Source: Flavonifractor avistercoris (GTDB lineage: Bacteria > Bacillota > Clostridia > Oscillospirales > Oscillospiraceae). Taken from it: a stretch of DNA of 14,827 bases. The position numbers and the translations under genes are program-made. This document shows, one piece after another, positions 1 to 6,460 of the stretch (position 1 is the stretch's first letter; each line of letters starts with the position of its first letter). Location of the stretch: contig DWXT01000066.1 in assembly GCA_019119085.1 (NCBI GenBank), forward strand, positions 1 to 14,827, in the 5' to 3' direction. The notes under the pieces were generated by a model. The model did no database searches. It was not told the DNA's origin and saw only the letters and a list, made by a program, of their open reading frames with translations.

Positions 1-518
1 TCCTCCACCTCGATGGGCACCGACTTCATAAAGCCGCAGAACATAAACACGGCCAGCCCCGCGCCGAAGCCCAGATAGATGATGCAGATGGTATAGGGGG
101 TGTCCAGGTTCAGCCGGTTGGCCGTGGAGGACAGGGTGAACATGACCATCTGGAAGGGGACGACCATGGAGAATACGAACAGGAAGTAGAGCGCCTTGGC
201 GTACCACGCCTTCACGCGGGTGATGAACCAGGCGCACATGGAGCAGCAGACCAGGATCAGCACCACCGACGAGACGGTAATGACCAGGGTGTACCAGAAG
301 GCGGACAGGAAGCCCTGGGACATGATGGCCTCCGCATAGTTGGCCAGCCCGCCGAAGGTCTCGGCCGTGGGCAGCTCGAAGGCGGTGCCGGTGGAGATGG
401 CCGTCTCCTTTTTCAGGGAGTTGAGCAGGATCATGACCACCGGGTAGATCCAGGCCACGCTGAGCACGGCCAGCAGGACGGAGAGGAAGCGGTCACGGGC
501 CGCATGTGCTTTTTTCAT
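1..518 (-). CDS. Sugar ABC transporter permease, MalG/AraQ type (partial, 3' end outside window)
   Basis: Second inner-membrane permease of a carbohydrate ABC importer. I translated the frame by hand from the ATG at 518: it stays open to the window edge for 172 codons and begins MKKAHAARDRFLSVLLAVLS. Hydrophobic helices lie at about residues 10-34, 69-97, 108-126 and 143-162. The visible end, FMKSVPIEVEE, is the start of the cytoplasmic EAA loop that contacts the ATPase; the rest of that loop and the last helices are missing. The start codon overlaps the stop of the upstream permease (TAATG), and AAGGAGG sits about 9 nt before it, so the two permeases are translationally coupled. The usual family length is about 270-280 residues, so roughly 100 residues are lost. 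The transported sugar cannot be told from the sequence. Confidence 0.93.
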   Translation of the reverse strand, partial: MKKAHAARDRFLSVLLAVLSVAWIYPVVMILLNSLKKETAISTGTAFELPTAETFGGLANYAEAIMSQGFLSAFWYTLVITVSSVVLILVCCSMCAWFITRVKAWYAKALYFLFVFSMVVPFQMVMFTLSSTANRLNLDTPYTICIIYLGFGAGLAVFMFCGFMKSVPIEVE

Positions 519-1369
519 TACTGCTGCACCTCCTTGGAGCGGGTGGCCCGCAGCTGGATGACAGAGATGACGACGACCAGGACGCAGAAGATCACGGCTT
601 TGGCCTGGCCGTACCCCCGCCAGGAGGGGCCGGAGCGGCCGTAGAAGGTATTGTAGATGTTGAGGGCCAGCATCTCGGTCAGGTGGCCGGGCTCGCCGTT
701 GGTGAGGGCCAGGTTCTGGTCAAAGAGCTTGAAGCCGTTGGTCAGGGACAGGAACATGCAGATGGTGATGGAGGGCATCACATTGGGGATCTTGATGCGC
801 CAGAGGATCTGCCGGTCGCTGGCCCCGTCGATGCGGGCGGCCTCCAGGTAGTCGTTGGGGATGGACTGGAGTCCGGCGATGTAGATGATCATCATGTAGC
901 CGATCTGCTGCCAGCACATGAGGATCAGCAGGCCGATAAAGCCGTAGGGTGCGTGCAGGGACAAAAGGGGCTTGCCCAGCAGGGTGAGCACGCAGTTGAG
1001 CAGGATGTTCCAGATATAGCCCAGCACGATGCCGCCGATCAGGTTGGGCATGAAGAACACGGAGCGGAAAACGTTGGTGCCCTTGATCCCCCGGGTCAGG
1101 GCCAGGGCGATGGCAAAGGCCGCCACGTTGATGCAGATGGTGGACACCACCGTAAAGAGGGCGGTGAACCAGAAGGAGTGGAGGAAGGACTCCTCCGTCA
1201 GCGCGTAGATGTAGTTCTGGATGCCGTTCCACTGGGCCGTGTCAATGGTGATGAACCGGCAGAAGGACAGGTATAGGCCCTGCAGGAAGGGCCAGATAAA
1301 GCCAATGGCAAACGCCGCAAACGTGGGGATCACGAACACAGGCCAGAAACGCTTGATTGCTTTTTCCAT
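518..1369 (-). CDS. Sugar ABC transporter permease, MalF/UgpA type
   Basis: First membrane subunit of the carbohydrate ABC importer, 283 residues (family usually 280-310). The sequence shows an N-terminal helix (about 10-32), further helices around 66-92, 104-125, 143-166 and near the C-terminus, and the permease EAA loop at about residues 176-195 (EAARIDGASDRQILWRIKIP). That loop docks onto the ATPase. I chose the ATG at 1369 because GGGAGGGAGAGAG lies just upstream; an in-frame start at 1387 would add MGGREN and has no ribosome binding site. It follows the substrate-binding protein gene after a 126-nt gap that holds a strong hairpin, and overlaps the next permease by one base. The pair would form the heterodimeric channel. 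No ATP-binding subunit is encoded here; members of this class often share an MsmX-like ATPase encoded elsewhere, which is inference for this organism. Confidence 0.95.
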   Translation of the reverse strand: MEKAIKRFWPVFVIPTFAAFAIGFIWPFLQGLYLSFCRFITIDTAQWNGIQNYIYALTEESFLHSFWFTALFTVVSTICINVAAFAIALALTRGIKGTNVFRSVFFMPNLIGGIVLGYIWNILLNCVLTLLGKPLLSLHAPYGFIGLLILMCWQQIGYMMIIYIAGLQSIPNDYLEAARIDGASDRQILWRIKIPNVMPSITICMFLSLTNGFKLFDQNLALTNGEPGHLTEMLALNIYNTFYGRSGPSWRGYGQAKAVIFCVLVVVISVIQLRATRSKEVQQ

Positions 1370-1426
1370 ATTCTCTCTCCCTCCCATGGGCCGTTTAGGA
1401 TTCCGCCGCCGGGGCGGACAGATAGC

Positions 1427-1458
1427 AAACGGGGTGGGCGGTTTCGCCCACCCCGTTT
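1427..1458 (-). terminator. Intercistronic hairpin between binding protein and permeases
   Basis: A perfect 14-bp inverted repeat (arms 1427-1440 and 1445-1458) encloses a 4-nt loop. Read on the minus strand the 3' arm ends in CCCCGTTT and then GCTATC, so the U tract is short. It lies 38 nt after the stop of the binding-protein gene and before the first permease. Such hairpins are known to act as leaky terminators or 3'-end stabilisers, giving more binding protein than permease. A smaller 6-bp hairpin follows at 1402-1418. Confidence 0.7.
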
Positions 1459-1495
1459 TGCCGTATGCTGTGGGAAATCGGGTCTATCGCGGAGA

Positions 1496-2863
1496 TCAGG
1501 CGCCCAGCATCGCGTACTCGGAGGCCCAGTTGTCCACGAAGGCGGACACCACGCCGTCCCAGTCGCCGGTGCCGGCGGCGTAGGCGGTCAGGGCGGAGGA
1601 CAGGTCGTTCTTCCAGGTCTGGGAGGGGATGGTGGTGAAGTCCCAGCGCACGGGGGTCTTGCCCGCGGCGGTGTACTCGTCGTTCTGCTTCATGAACAGG
1701 TTGGTGGGCTCCAGGCCGCCGTTGAAGGGGATCACGAAGCCCATGCCGGTGCCGCCGGAGGGCATGGCGCCCTCGCCGCCGCACATGGCGTTGGTGCCGG
1801 TCTCAGAGGTGACACACCAGTACATGAAGTCCAGGGTGGCCTGGATGTCCTCGGGGTCGGCGCTGGCGTTGACGGCCCAGTAGTTCTCGGTGCCGGTGCA
1901 CAGGCCCTGGTTGGCCTCGTCGCCCGCGCCGATGTAGATGGGGATCATGGCCAGATCGTCGTCGGTAAACAGGCCGTCACCCACCAGGTTGGCGTACTCC
2001 CAGGAGCCGTTCTGGAAGAACACGGCCTCGCCGGCCAGGAACTCGTTGCGGCTGTCGTCGCCGGTCATGCTGGACAGGACGGCGGGCTCGCAGGTGGAGT
2101 TGTTGATGTACAGATCGAAAATGGCCTTGTAGTTGTCCAGATAGGTGCCCTCGATGGCGTCGGTGGAGGTGACGCCCTTGTCCTCATACTCAAAGTAGAT
2201 GGGCAGGTTGGCCAGGTGGGTCTGGAAGCGCCAGTCGGAGGAGCTGTCCATACCGGCGGAGGAGAAGGCGGCGAAGCCCAGCTCGCCGCTGCGGGCGGTG
2301 ATGTCCTCGGCCACAGCCTTCAGATCATCAAAGGACTGGATGTCCTCCACGGTGTAGCCGGCCTCGGCCAGCAGGGTCTTGTTGACAATCAGGCCGTAGG
2401 ATTCCACCGCCATGGCGACGGCCAGGGTGGCGTCGCCCTCGGTCAGGGCGTAGGAATCGCTGGACAGCTCACCCAGGATGTCGCTGCCGGTGAGATCATA
2501 GCAGAAGTCCTTCCAGTTCAGCAGGCCGTTCAGGCCGTTGATGTGGAAGAGGGTGGGGGGGACGTCCTTGGCCATCTCGCTGGTCAGGGTCTGCTCGTAG
2601 GTGTTGGACGCGGCGGTGACCACGGTGACGGGCACGCCGGTCTCCTCGGTGTAGATCTCCGCCAGCTCCTGCCACTGAGCGTCCTGCTCGGGCTTGAAGT
2701 TCAGGTAGTAGACGGAGCCGCCGGAGCCGGAGCCGGTCTCAGCGGCAGGGGCATCCGTTCCGGCGGAGCCGGTCTCGGCGGGCGTTCCGGTGCCGCCGCC
2801 ACAGCCGGCCAGGAGAGACAGGGACAGGGCCGCAGTGAGGCCCAGTGCAAGAATCTTCTTCAT
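1496..2863 (-). CDS. Sugar ABC transporter substrate-binding lipoprotein (family 1)
   Basis: Extracellular solute-binding protein that captures a sugar or sugar derivative and delivers it to the two permeases encoded just downstream. From the ATG at 2863 it has 455 residues. A lipoprotein signal peptide is clear: MKKILALGLTAALSLSLLAG followed by Cys21, the lipidated residue of the LAGC lipobox. A Gly/Thr/Ala/Ser-rich linker follows to about residue 50, then the mature two-lobe domain starting near VYYLNFKPEQDAQWQELAEI. The many acidic residues and aromatic/Trp positions are typical of family 1 binding proteins. An alternative ATG six bases upstream (2869) adds ME, but AGGAGG is only 3 nt from it and 9 nt from the chosen start. 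The gene has its own promoter and operator (see 2904-2972), so it is probably regulated independently of the sugar-acid operon upstream. The ligand is unknown. Confidence 0.94.
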   Translation of the reverse strand: MKKILALGLTAALSLSLLAGCGGGTGTPAETGSAGTDAPAAETGSGSGGSVYYLNFKPEQDAQWQELAEIYTEETGVPVTVVTAASNTYEQTLTSEMAKDVPPTLFHINGLNGLLNWKDFCYDLTGSDILGELSSDSYALTEGDATLAVAMAVESYGLIVNKTLLAEAGYTVEDIQSFDDLKAVAEDITARSGELGFAAFSSAGMDSSSDWRFQTHLANLPIYFEYEDKGVTSTDAIEGTYLDNYKAIFDLYINNSTCEPAVLSSMTGDDSRNEFLAGEAVFFQNGSWEYANLVGDGLFTDDDLAMIPIYIGAGDEANQGLCTGTENYWAVNASADPEDIQATLDFMYWCVTSETGTNAMCGGEGAMPSGGTGMGFVIPFNGGLEPTNLFMKQNDEYTAAGKTPVRWDFTTIPSQTWKNDLSSALTAYAAGTGDWDGVVSAFVDNWASEYAMLGA

Positions 2864-2903
2864 TTCCATTGACCTCCTAGAAAACTTGATGAGATTGCGC
2901 GGC

Positions 2904-2929
2904 TGGAATCGTTTCTGGAAACGTTTCCA
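2904..2929 (-). promoter_or_regulatory. LacI/CcpA-type operator, perfect 14-bp palindrome plus a degenerate tandem copy
   Basis: TGGAAACGTTTCCA at 2916-2929 is a perfect palindrome with the central CG typical of LacI-family operators. A second site, TGGAATCGTTTCTG (2904-2917), sits 12 bp away in direct repeat and overlaps its end. Compared with the Firmicute CcpA cre pattern it matches the TG..A.CG..T..CA core but has GG/CC where A/T is usual, so a dedicated LacI-type repressor is as likely as CcpA. It begins about 8 nt after the predicted transcription start, a repressing position. No LacI gene is in the window. Confidence 0.75.
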
Positions 2930-2943
2930 ACTGCTACGATATT

Positions 2944-2972
2944 ATTGTAATCACATTTCACAGAATAGTCAA
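2944..2972 (-). promoter_or_regulatory. Sigma-70-type promoter of the ABC transporter genes
   Basis: On the minus strand the -35 hexamer is TTGACT (2967-2972) and the -10 hexamer is TACAAT (2944-2949), separated by exactly 17 bp; a TGTGAT precedes the -10. Each hexamer differs from consensus at one base. The predicted start of transcription is near 2937, giving a leader of about 75 nt before the binding-protein start. The surrounding 2930-3010 region is AT-rich against a very GC-rich background, which supports a true promoter. Confidence 0.85.
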
Positions 2973-3061
2973 CAGAAATTCGCCTGACTTTTCTTTATTT
3001 GTCTATTTCGCTGGATCTGCTGCCCGGAATTTGTGGATTCTAACCGCTCCTGAGCAGAAAG

Positions 3062-3091
3062 GCGCCCCGGCCTGTTTCCAGGCCGGGGCGC
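3062..3091 (-). terminator. Hairpin terminator after the LysR-DUF362 unit
   Basis: A perfect 13-bp GC-rich inverted repeat (3062-3074 and 3079-3091) with a TTTC loop lies 29 nt beyond the DUF362 stop codon. On the minus strand it is followed by CTTTCTGCTC, a weak U tract. It separates this unit from the ABC transporter promoter. Its arm symmetry means it could also act on plus-strand transcripts, but there is no plus-strand gene here. Confidence 0.75.
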
Positions 3092-3120
3092 ACCATCCCG
3101 CATTCCCGTCTCCGGGGCCG

Positions 3121-4176
3121 TCACAGGGCGCGGAGGATGTCCTCGGGGGAGGGCGGGCAGCCCTTCACCTGCTCCCGGGCGCAGTCGCAGCAGGCGCCTA
3201 TGCCCAGCCCGTCGAAGGGCACGCCCCTCCAGCCCTGGCCGATGGCGACGGCCCGCTTCCCGCCGCCCCGGCGGTACAGGGCCCGCACCAGGCTGGCGTA
3301 GCAGGCGGAGCAGGCGCTTTTGGCCTGGACGGAGCGGGTGAGGGCGGCCACGGTGCCCGACGGGGCGGGGTACTCCGCCCCGTCGGCGGGGGTGTTGAGG
3401 CGGACGATATCCCCCTCCGCCAGGGCGGCACTGCCCGCGCCCCAGCCCTCGGCCAGGCCGATGTAGGGCACCTGCGCCGGCTCCAGGCCCATGAGGCGGC
3501 AGCCGTAGGCGTCCAGCTGCACCATGTCGGTGCCCAGCAGCATCCGGCCGGTGGGCACCGGATTGCCCCCCTCCTCGAAGTCCAGATCGCCGCAGATGCT
3601 GTCCACGATGGTGAGGGCCGGCCTCAGGGCGGCGGCCAGGGCGGCGATGGGCTCCATGAGGCCCTCGGTGTGGAAGCGCCGCTTCTCCCGGTCGGGCAGG
3701 CAGCCCTTGCAGTTCTTGAGGGCGCAGGTCATGCGGGTCTGGCAGTGGCCCTTGAGCACCGGCAGGTTGATGAGATACCCCGCGTCCAGGGCCCGGCAGC
3801 AGATGTCCATGGGCCGCAGGGGGGTGTCCACCCGGCGGGTTTTGTCCCCCTTGAGGTCGTACAGGGGCACGTTGTATTTCCGCCCCACCGCGTCGTACCC
3901 GGCGGCGCGGAAGGCCCGGCCGGTGCTGTCCCCCACCCAGGAGCCCTCGATGATGGAGATGTCCCGCACCCCGTGCTCCCGCAGGTACTCGATGGCGCCG
4001 GAGAGAACGCCGGCGTGGGTGGTGGCGCCGTCCTCCGGGCGGCCGGCCACCACCAGGTTGGGCTTGAGGGCCACGGACGCCCCGGCGGGGATGGCGGCGG
4101 CCACCTCCGCCCGCTCCATCAGGGCGATGGTCATGGCGTGGGCGTCGCGGCCGAAGATCTCATAGATGGTGCTCAT
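3121..4176 (-). CDS. DUF362 domain protein with cysteine-rich C-terminus
   Basis: A 351-residue protein of the DUF362 family, biochemical function unknown. Typical family features are visible: ALKPNLV (about 37-42), EGSWVGDST (77-85), and PVLKGHCQTRMTCALKN (139-155) followed by KGC. Many family members carry a 4Fe-4S ferredoxin domain; here there is instead an irregular tail with Cys289, Cys292, Cys329, Cys330, Cys332 and Cys340 (pattern CxxC ... CCxC-x7-C) that could bind a metal or iron-sulfur cluster. That is inference. The ATG at 4176 overlaps the TGA of the LysR gene (ATGA) and has AAGGAG 8 nt upstream, so it is translated with the regulator. Longer starts further upstream would run through the regulator gene in another frame and are rejected. 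Coupling to a regulator suggests a role in the same sugar-acid metabolism or in sensing, but this is not proven. Confidence 0.88.
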   Translation of the reverse strand: MSTIYEIFGRDAHAMTIALMERAEVAAAIPAGASVALKPNLVVAGRPEDGATTHAGVLSGAIEYLREHGVRDISIIEGSWVGDSTGRAFRAAGYDAVGRKYNVPLYDLKGDKTRRVDTPLRPMDICCRALDAGYLINLPVLKGHCQTRMTCALKNCKGCLPDREKRRFHTEGLMEPIAALAAALRPALTIVDSICGDLDFEEGGNPVPTGRMLLGTDMVQLDAYGCRLMGLEPAQVPYIGLAEGWGAGSAALAEGDIVRLNTPADGAEYPAPSGTVAALTRSVQAKSACSACYASLVRALYRRGGGKRAVAIGQGWRGVPFDGLGIGACCDCAREQVKGCPPSPEDILRAL

Positions 4177-5111
4177 TGGCTCAGCTCCTTTTCCCCGGGG
4201 GCGGCCCCGGCGGACTGAAAGTATTCCCCCGCCAGGCGGATGAAGTGCCGGGCGGCCTGGGACAGGTAGCGGCCCCGGCGGCTGCAGGCGGTCACCGTCC
4301 AGGTGGGGTGGGCGGACAGGCGGAAGCGGGCCACGTCCTCCACCCCCCGGACGTAGTGGGCGGGCAGGATGGAGCAGCTCAGGCCCCGGCGCACCATGGA
4401 GATGTTGGCCCGGTTGCTGCCGGTCTCCAGGAACAGGTTGGCCTTGCACCCCGCCGCGTCAAAGAGGGGGTCGATGACCTCCCGCTGGGTGGACTGGCGG
4501 TAGATCAGGCAGAAGGTCAGCTCCCGCAGGCAGGACACGTCCAGCACCGTCAGCGGTTCCCCCGGCGGGGCGGCCCGGGCGGCCAGGGGGTGATCCGGCG
4601 GGGTGATGAGGAGGAACTCCTCCTGGCACAGGGTCACCTGGTCGATGCCGGGCAGGGGCCCGTCCTTCTTGGAGATAAAGCCCAGATCCAGCCCGTCCCC
4701 GCCCAGCAACTCCAGCTGCCGGCGCACCCCCATCTCCCGGGGCACCACCTTCACCTGGGGGTAGTCCCGGTAAAAGCGGGGGTACACGTCCATGAACATC
4801 TCCATCCCCCGCTCCGGCGCGAAGGCCAGGGTGAGGGTGCCCCGCCGCTGGCCGGCCAGATCGTGGATGATGCGGTAGGCCTCGTTTTTCAGCTCCAGCA
4901 TCCGCTGGGCGTAGTCCACGTACACCCGGCCCGCCTCGGTGAGGGAAAAGCTGCTGCGGGAGCGGTAGAACAGGGGGGTGCCCAGCTCGTGCTCCAGCTT
5001 GAGCAGCTGCTGATCCAGGGCGGACTGGGTGATGAACAGCTTGGCGGCGGCCTTGCTGATGCCGCCCTCCTGGGCGATGGTCACCATATAGAGCATCTGT
5101 TTCACGTCCAT
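4173..5111 (-). CDS. LysR-family transcriptional regulator
   Basis: A 312-residue LysR-type regulator. Residues 1-60 form the winged helix-turn-helix DNA-binding domain (ISKAAAKLFITQSALDQQLL, then LEHELGTPLFYR and SLTEAGRVYVDYA), followed by a linker helix and the periplasmic-binding-protein-like effector domain starting near RGTLTLAFAPERGMEMF. Length and domain order are normal for the family. LysR proteins usually activate neighbouring catabolic genes in response to a pathway intermediate; here the likely target is the galactarate operon directly upstream, but the ligand is unknown. The ATG at 5111 has AAGGAG 11 nt before it, a slightly long spacing; an ATG at residue 6 is an alternative. 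It lies downstream of a hairpin terminator that leaves little space for a separate promoter. Its stop overlaps the start of the DUF362 gene. Confidence 0.95.
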   Translation of the reverse strand: MDVKQMLYMVTIAQEGGISKAAAKLFITQSALDQQLLKLEHELGTPLFYRSRSSFSLTEAGRVYVDYAQRMLELKNEAYRIIHDLAGQRRGTLTLAFAPERGMEMFMDVYPRFYRDYPQVKVVPREMGVRRQLELLGGDGLDLGFISKKDGPLPGIDQVTLCQEEFLLITPPDHPLAARAAPPGEPLTVLDVSCLRELTFCLIYRQSTQREVIDPLFDAAGCKANLFLETGSNRANISMVRRGLSCSILPAHYVRGVEDVARFRLSAHPTWTVTACSRRGRYLSQAARHFIRLAGEYFQSAGAAPGEKELSQ

Positions 5112-5142
5112 GTCCGGTTCACTCCTTGGCCATCAAAAGGGT

Positions 5143-5174
5143 GCGCCCCCGGCTCCGGCTGGGGTCGGGGGCGC
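5143..5174 (-). terminator. Hairpin terminator at end of the galactarate operon
   Basis: A 9-bp perfect GC-rich inverted repeat (5143-5151 and 5166-5174), extendable by about five inner pairs including a wobble, leaves a 4-nt loop. On the minus strand it is followed by ACCCTTTTGATG, a short U run. It lies 22 nt after the glycerate kinase stop codon and 31 nt before the LysR start. It fits a rho-independent terminator or attenuator; the U run of four is modest, so read-through into the regulator is likely. Confidence 0.72.
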
Positions 5175-5196
5175 TGGGAAAGGGTTGGGAAGAAGG

Positions 5197-6429
5197 TCAG
5201 CGGCGGATCAGAAGAACCGCCACGTCGTTCACATTGGTTCCGGTGGCGCCGGTGCGCAGCAGGCCGCCGCACGCCTCCAGGGCGTGGTAGGCGTCGTTGT
5301 CCTTCAAAACGTCGAAGATGCGCACGCCCTGCCCGGCCAGCGCGTCCCGGGTCTGGCCGGTGACGAAGCCGCCGGCGGCGTCGGTGGGGCCGTCGGTGCC
5401 GTCGCTGCCCACGGAGAACACGGCGGTGTCCGCCAGGCCGGCGATGCCCGCCGCGGCGGACAGGGCCAGCTCCTGGTTGCGCCCGCCCAGGCCGGTGCCG
5501 GTCAGATGCACCACCGTCTCCCCCCCGGCCAGGAAGGCCAGGGAGCGGCCGGTATCCTGGTGGCTGCGGGCGATGGCGGCCAGGAAGGCCCCGGCCTCCC
5601 GTGCCTCGCAGTCCAGGCTGTCGGTGAGCACCACCGGCTCATACCCCAGCTCCCGGCAGGCCCCGGCGGCGGCGGCGCACAGCTCCCGCACGCTGCCGGT
5701 GATCACGGTGTCCACGTTGTCCAGCGCCTTGGGGGTCTCCTCCTCCAGGCAGCGCGCCGCCGCCGGGGAGAGGTGCAGGCCGTACTTGGCGGCGATGGCC
5801 CGGGCGTCGTCACAGGTGGACGAGTCGGGATAGGCCGGGCCGGAGGCGATCATGTCCAGGGGGTCGCCGATGATGTCGGACAGGACGATGGAGAACACCT
5901 TCGCCGGGGCGCAGTGCCGGGCAAAGCGGCCGCCCTTGACGGCGGAGAGCCGCTTGCGGATGGTGTTCATCTCCACGATGTCCGCCCCGCAGGAGAGCAG
6001 CTGCCGGGTGATGTCCTGGAGCTCCGCCGGGGGCACCAGGGGGGCCTCAAACAGGGCCGAGCCGCCGCCGGAGAGCAGGAAGAGCACCGTGTCCGCCTCC
6101 GTCAGGCCGCTGGTGAGGGCCAGGGCCTCCTCGGTGGCGGAGAAGGTGTCGTGGTCGGGGACGGGGTGGCCCGCCTCCCGGATGAGCAGGGAGCCGATGG
6201 GCCCCTGGGCGTGGCCGTGCTTGGTGATGACGATGCCGCCGTCCAGCCGCTCCCCCACGCAGTCGTGGGCAGCGCGGGCCATAGACCAGGCCGCCTTGCC
6301 CGCCGCCACCAGCACCAGCCGGCCGGCGGGAAACGACTTCCCCTCCAGGGCCCGGCGCACCGCCGCGTCCGGCTGGACGGCGGCGATGGCCCGGCGGACA
6401 ATCTCCTCACAGTCTTGTCTGAGTTTCAT
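5197..6429 (-). CDS. Glycerate 2-kinase, MOFRL family
   Basis: Phosphorylates D-glycerate with ATP, most likely to 2-phosphoglycerate as known for MOFRL-type (class II) glycerate kinases, feeding lower glycolysis. The protein has 410 residues, normal for the family. Visible motifs are AAGKAAW (42-48), HPVPD (88-92), LLSGGGSALFE (118-128), VKGGR (164-168) in the N-terminal domain, and the MOFRL-domain signatures GTGLGGRNQELAL (311-323) and GSDGTDGPTDAAGG (341-354). I placed the start at the ATG at 6429 because GGGAGG lies 5 nt before it; an in-frame GTG at 6444 would put that ribosome binding site inside the gene. It is the last gene before the operon terminator, 31 nt after the DHDPS-family gene. 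With GarD and GarR in the same transcript, its substrate is probably glycerate made from tartronate semialdehyde. Confidence 0.94.
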   Translation of the reverse strand: MKLRQDCEEIVRRAIAAVQPDAAVRRALEGKSFPAGRLVLVAAGKAAWSMARAAHDCVGERLDGGIVITKHGHAQGPIGSLLIREAGHPVPDHDTFSATEEALALTSGLTEADTVLFLLSGGGSALFEAPLVPPAELQDITRQLLSCGADIVEMNTIRKRLSAVKGGRFARHCAPAKVFSIVLSDIIGDPLDMIASGPAYPDSSTCDDARAIAAKYGLHLSPAAARCLEEETPKALDNVDTVITGSVRELCAAAAGACRELGYEPVVLTDSLDCEAREAGAFLAAIARSHQDTGRSLAFLAGGETVVHLTGTGLGGRNQELALSAAAGIAGLADTAVFSVGSDGTDGPTDAAGGFVTGQTRDALAGQGVRIFDVLKDNDAYHALEACGGLLRTGATGTNVNDVAVLLIRR

Positions 6430-6460
6430 GCTATCCTCCCACACAGCCCCACGGATGGGG

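Noticed and set aside
4177..4449. N-terminal extension of the DUF362 protein into the LysR gene.
   Set aside because: Pro/Gly/Arg-rich shadow of the regulator gene; the ATGA overlap and AAGGAG support the start at 4176.
6414..6423. CTTGTCTGAG, matching part of the terminal repeat of the structured element.
   Set aside because: Ten bases inside the conserved start of the glycerate kinase gene with no partner repeat; most likely chance.
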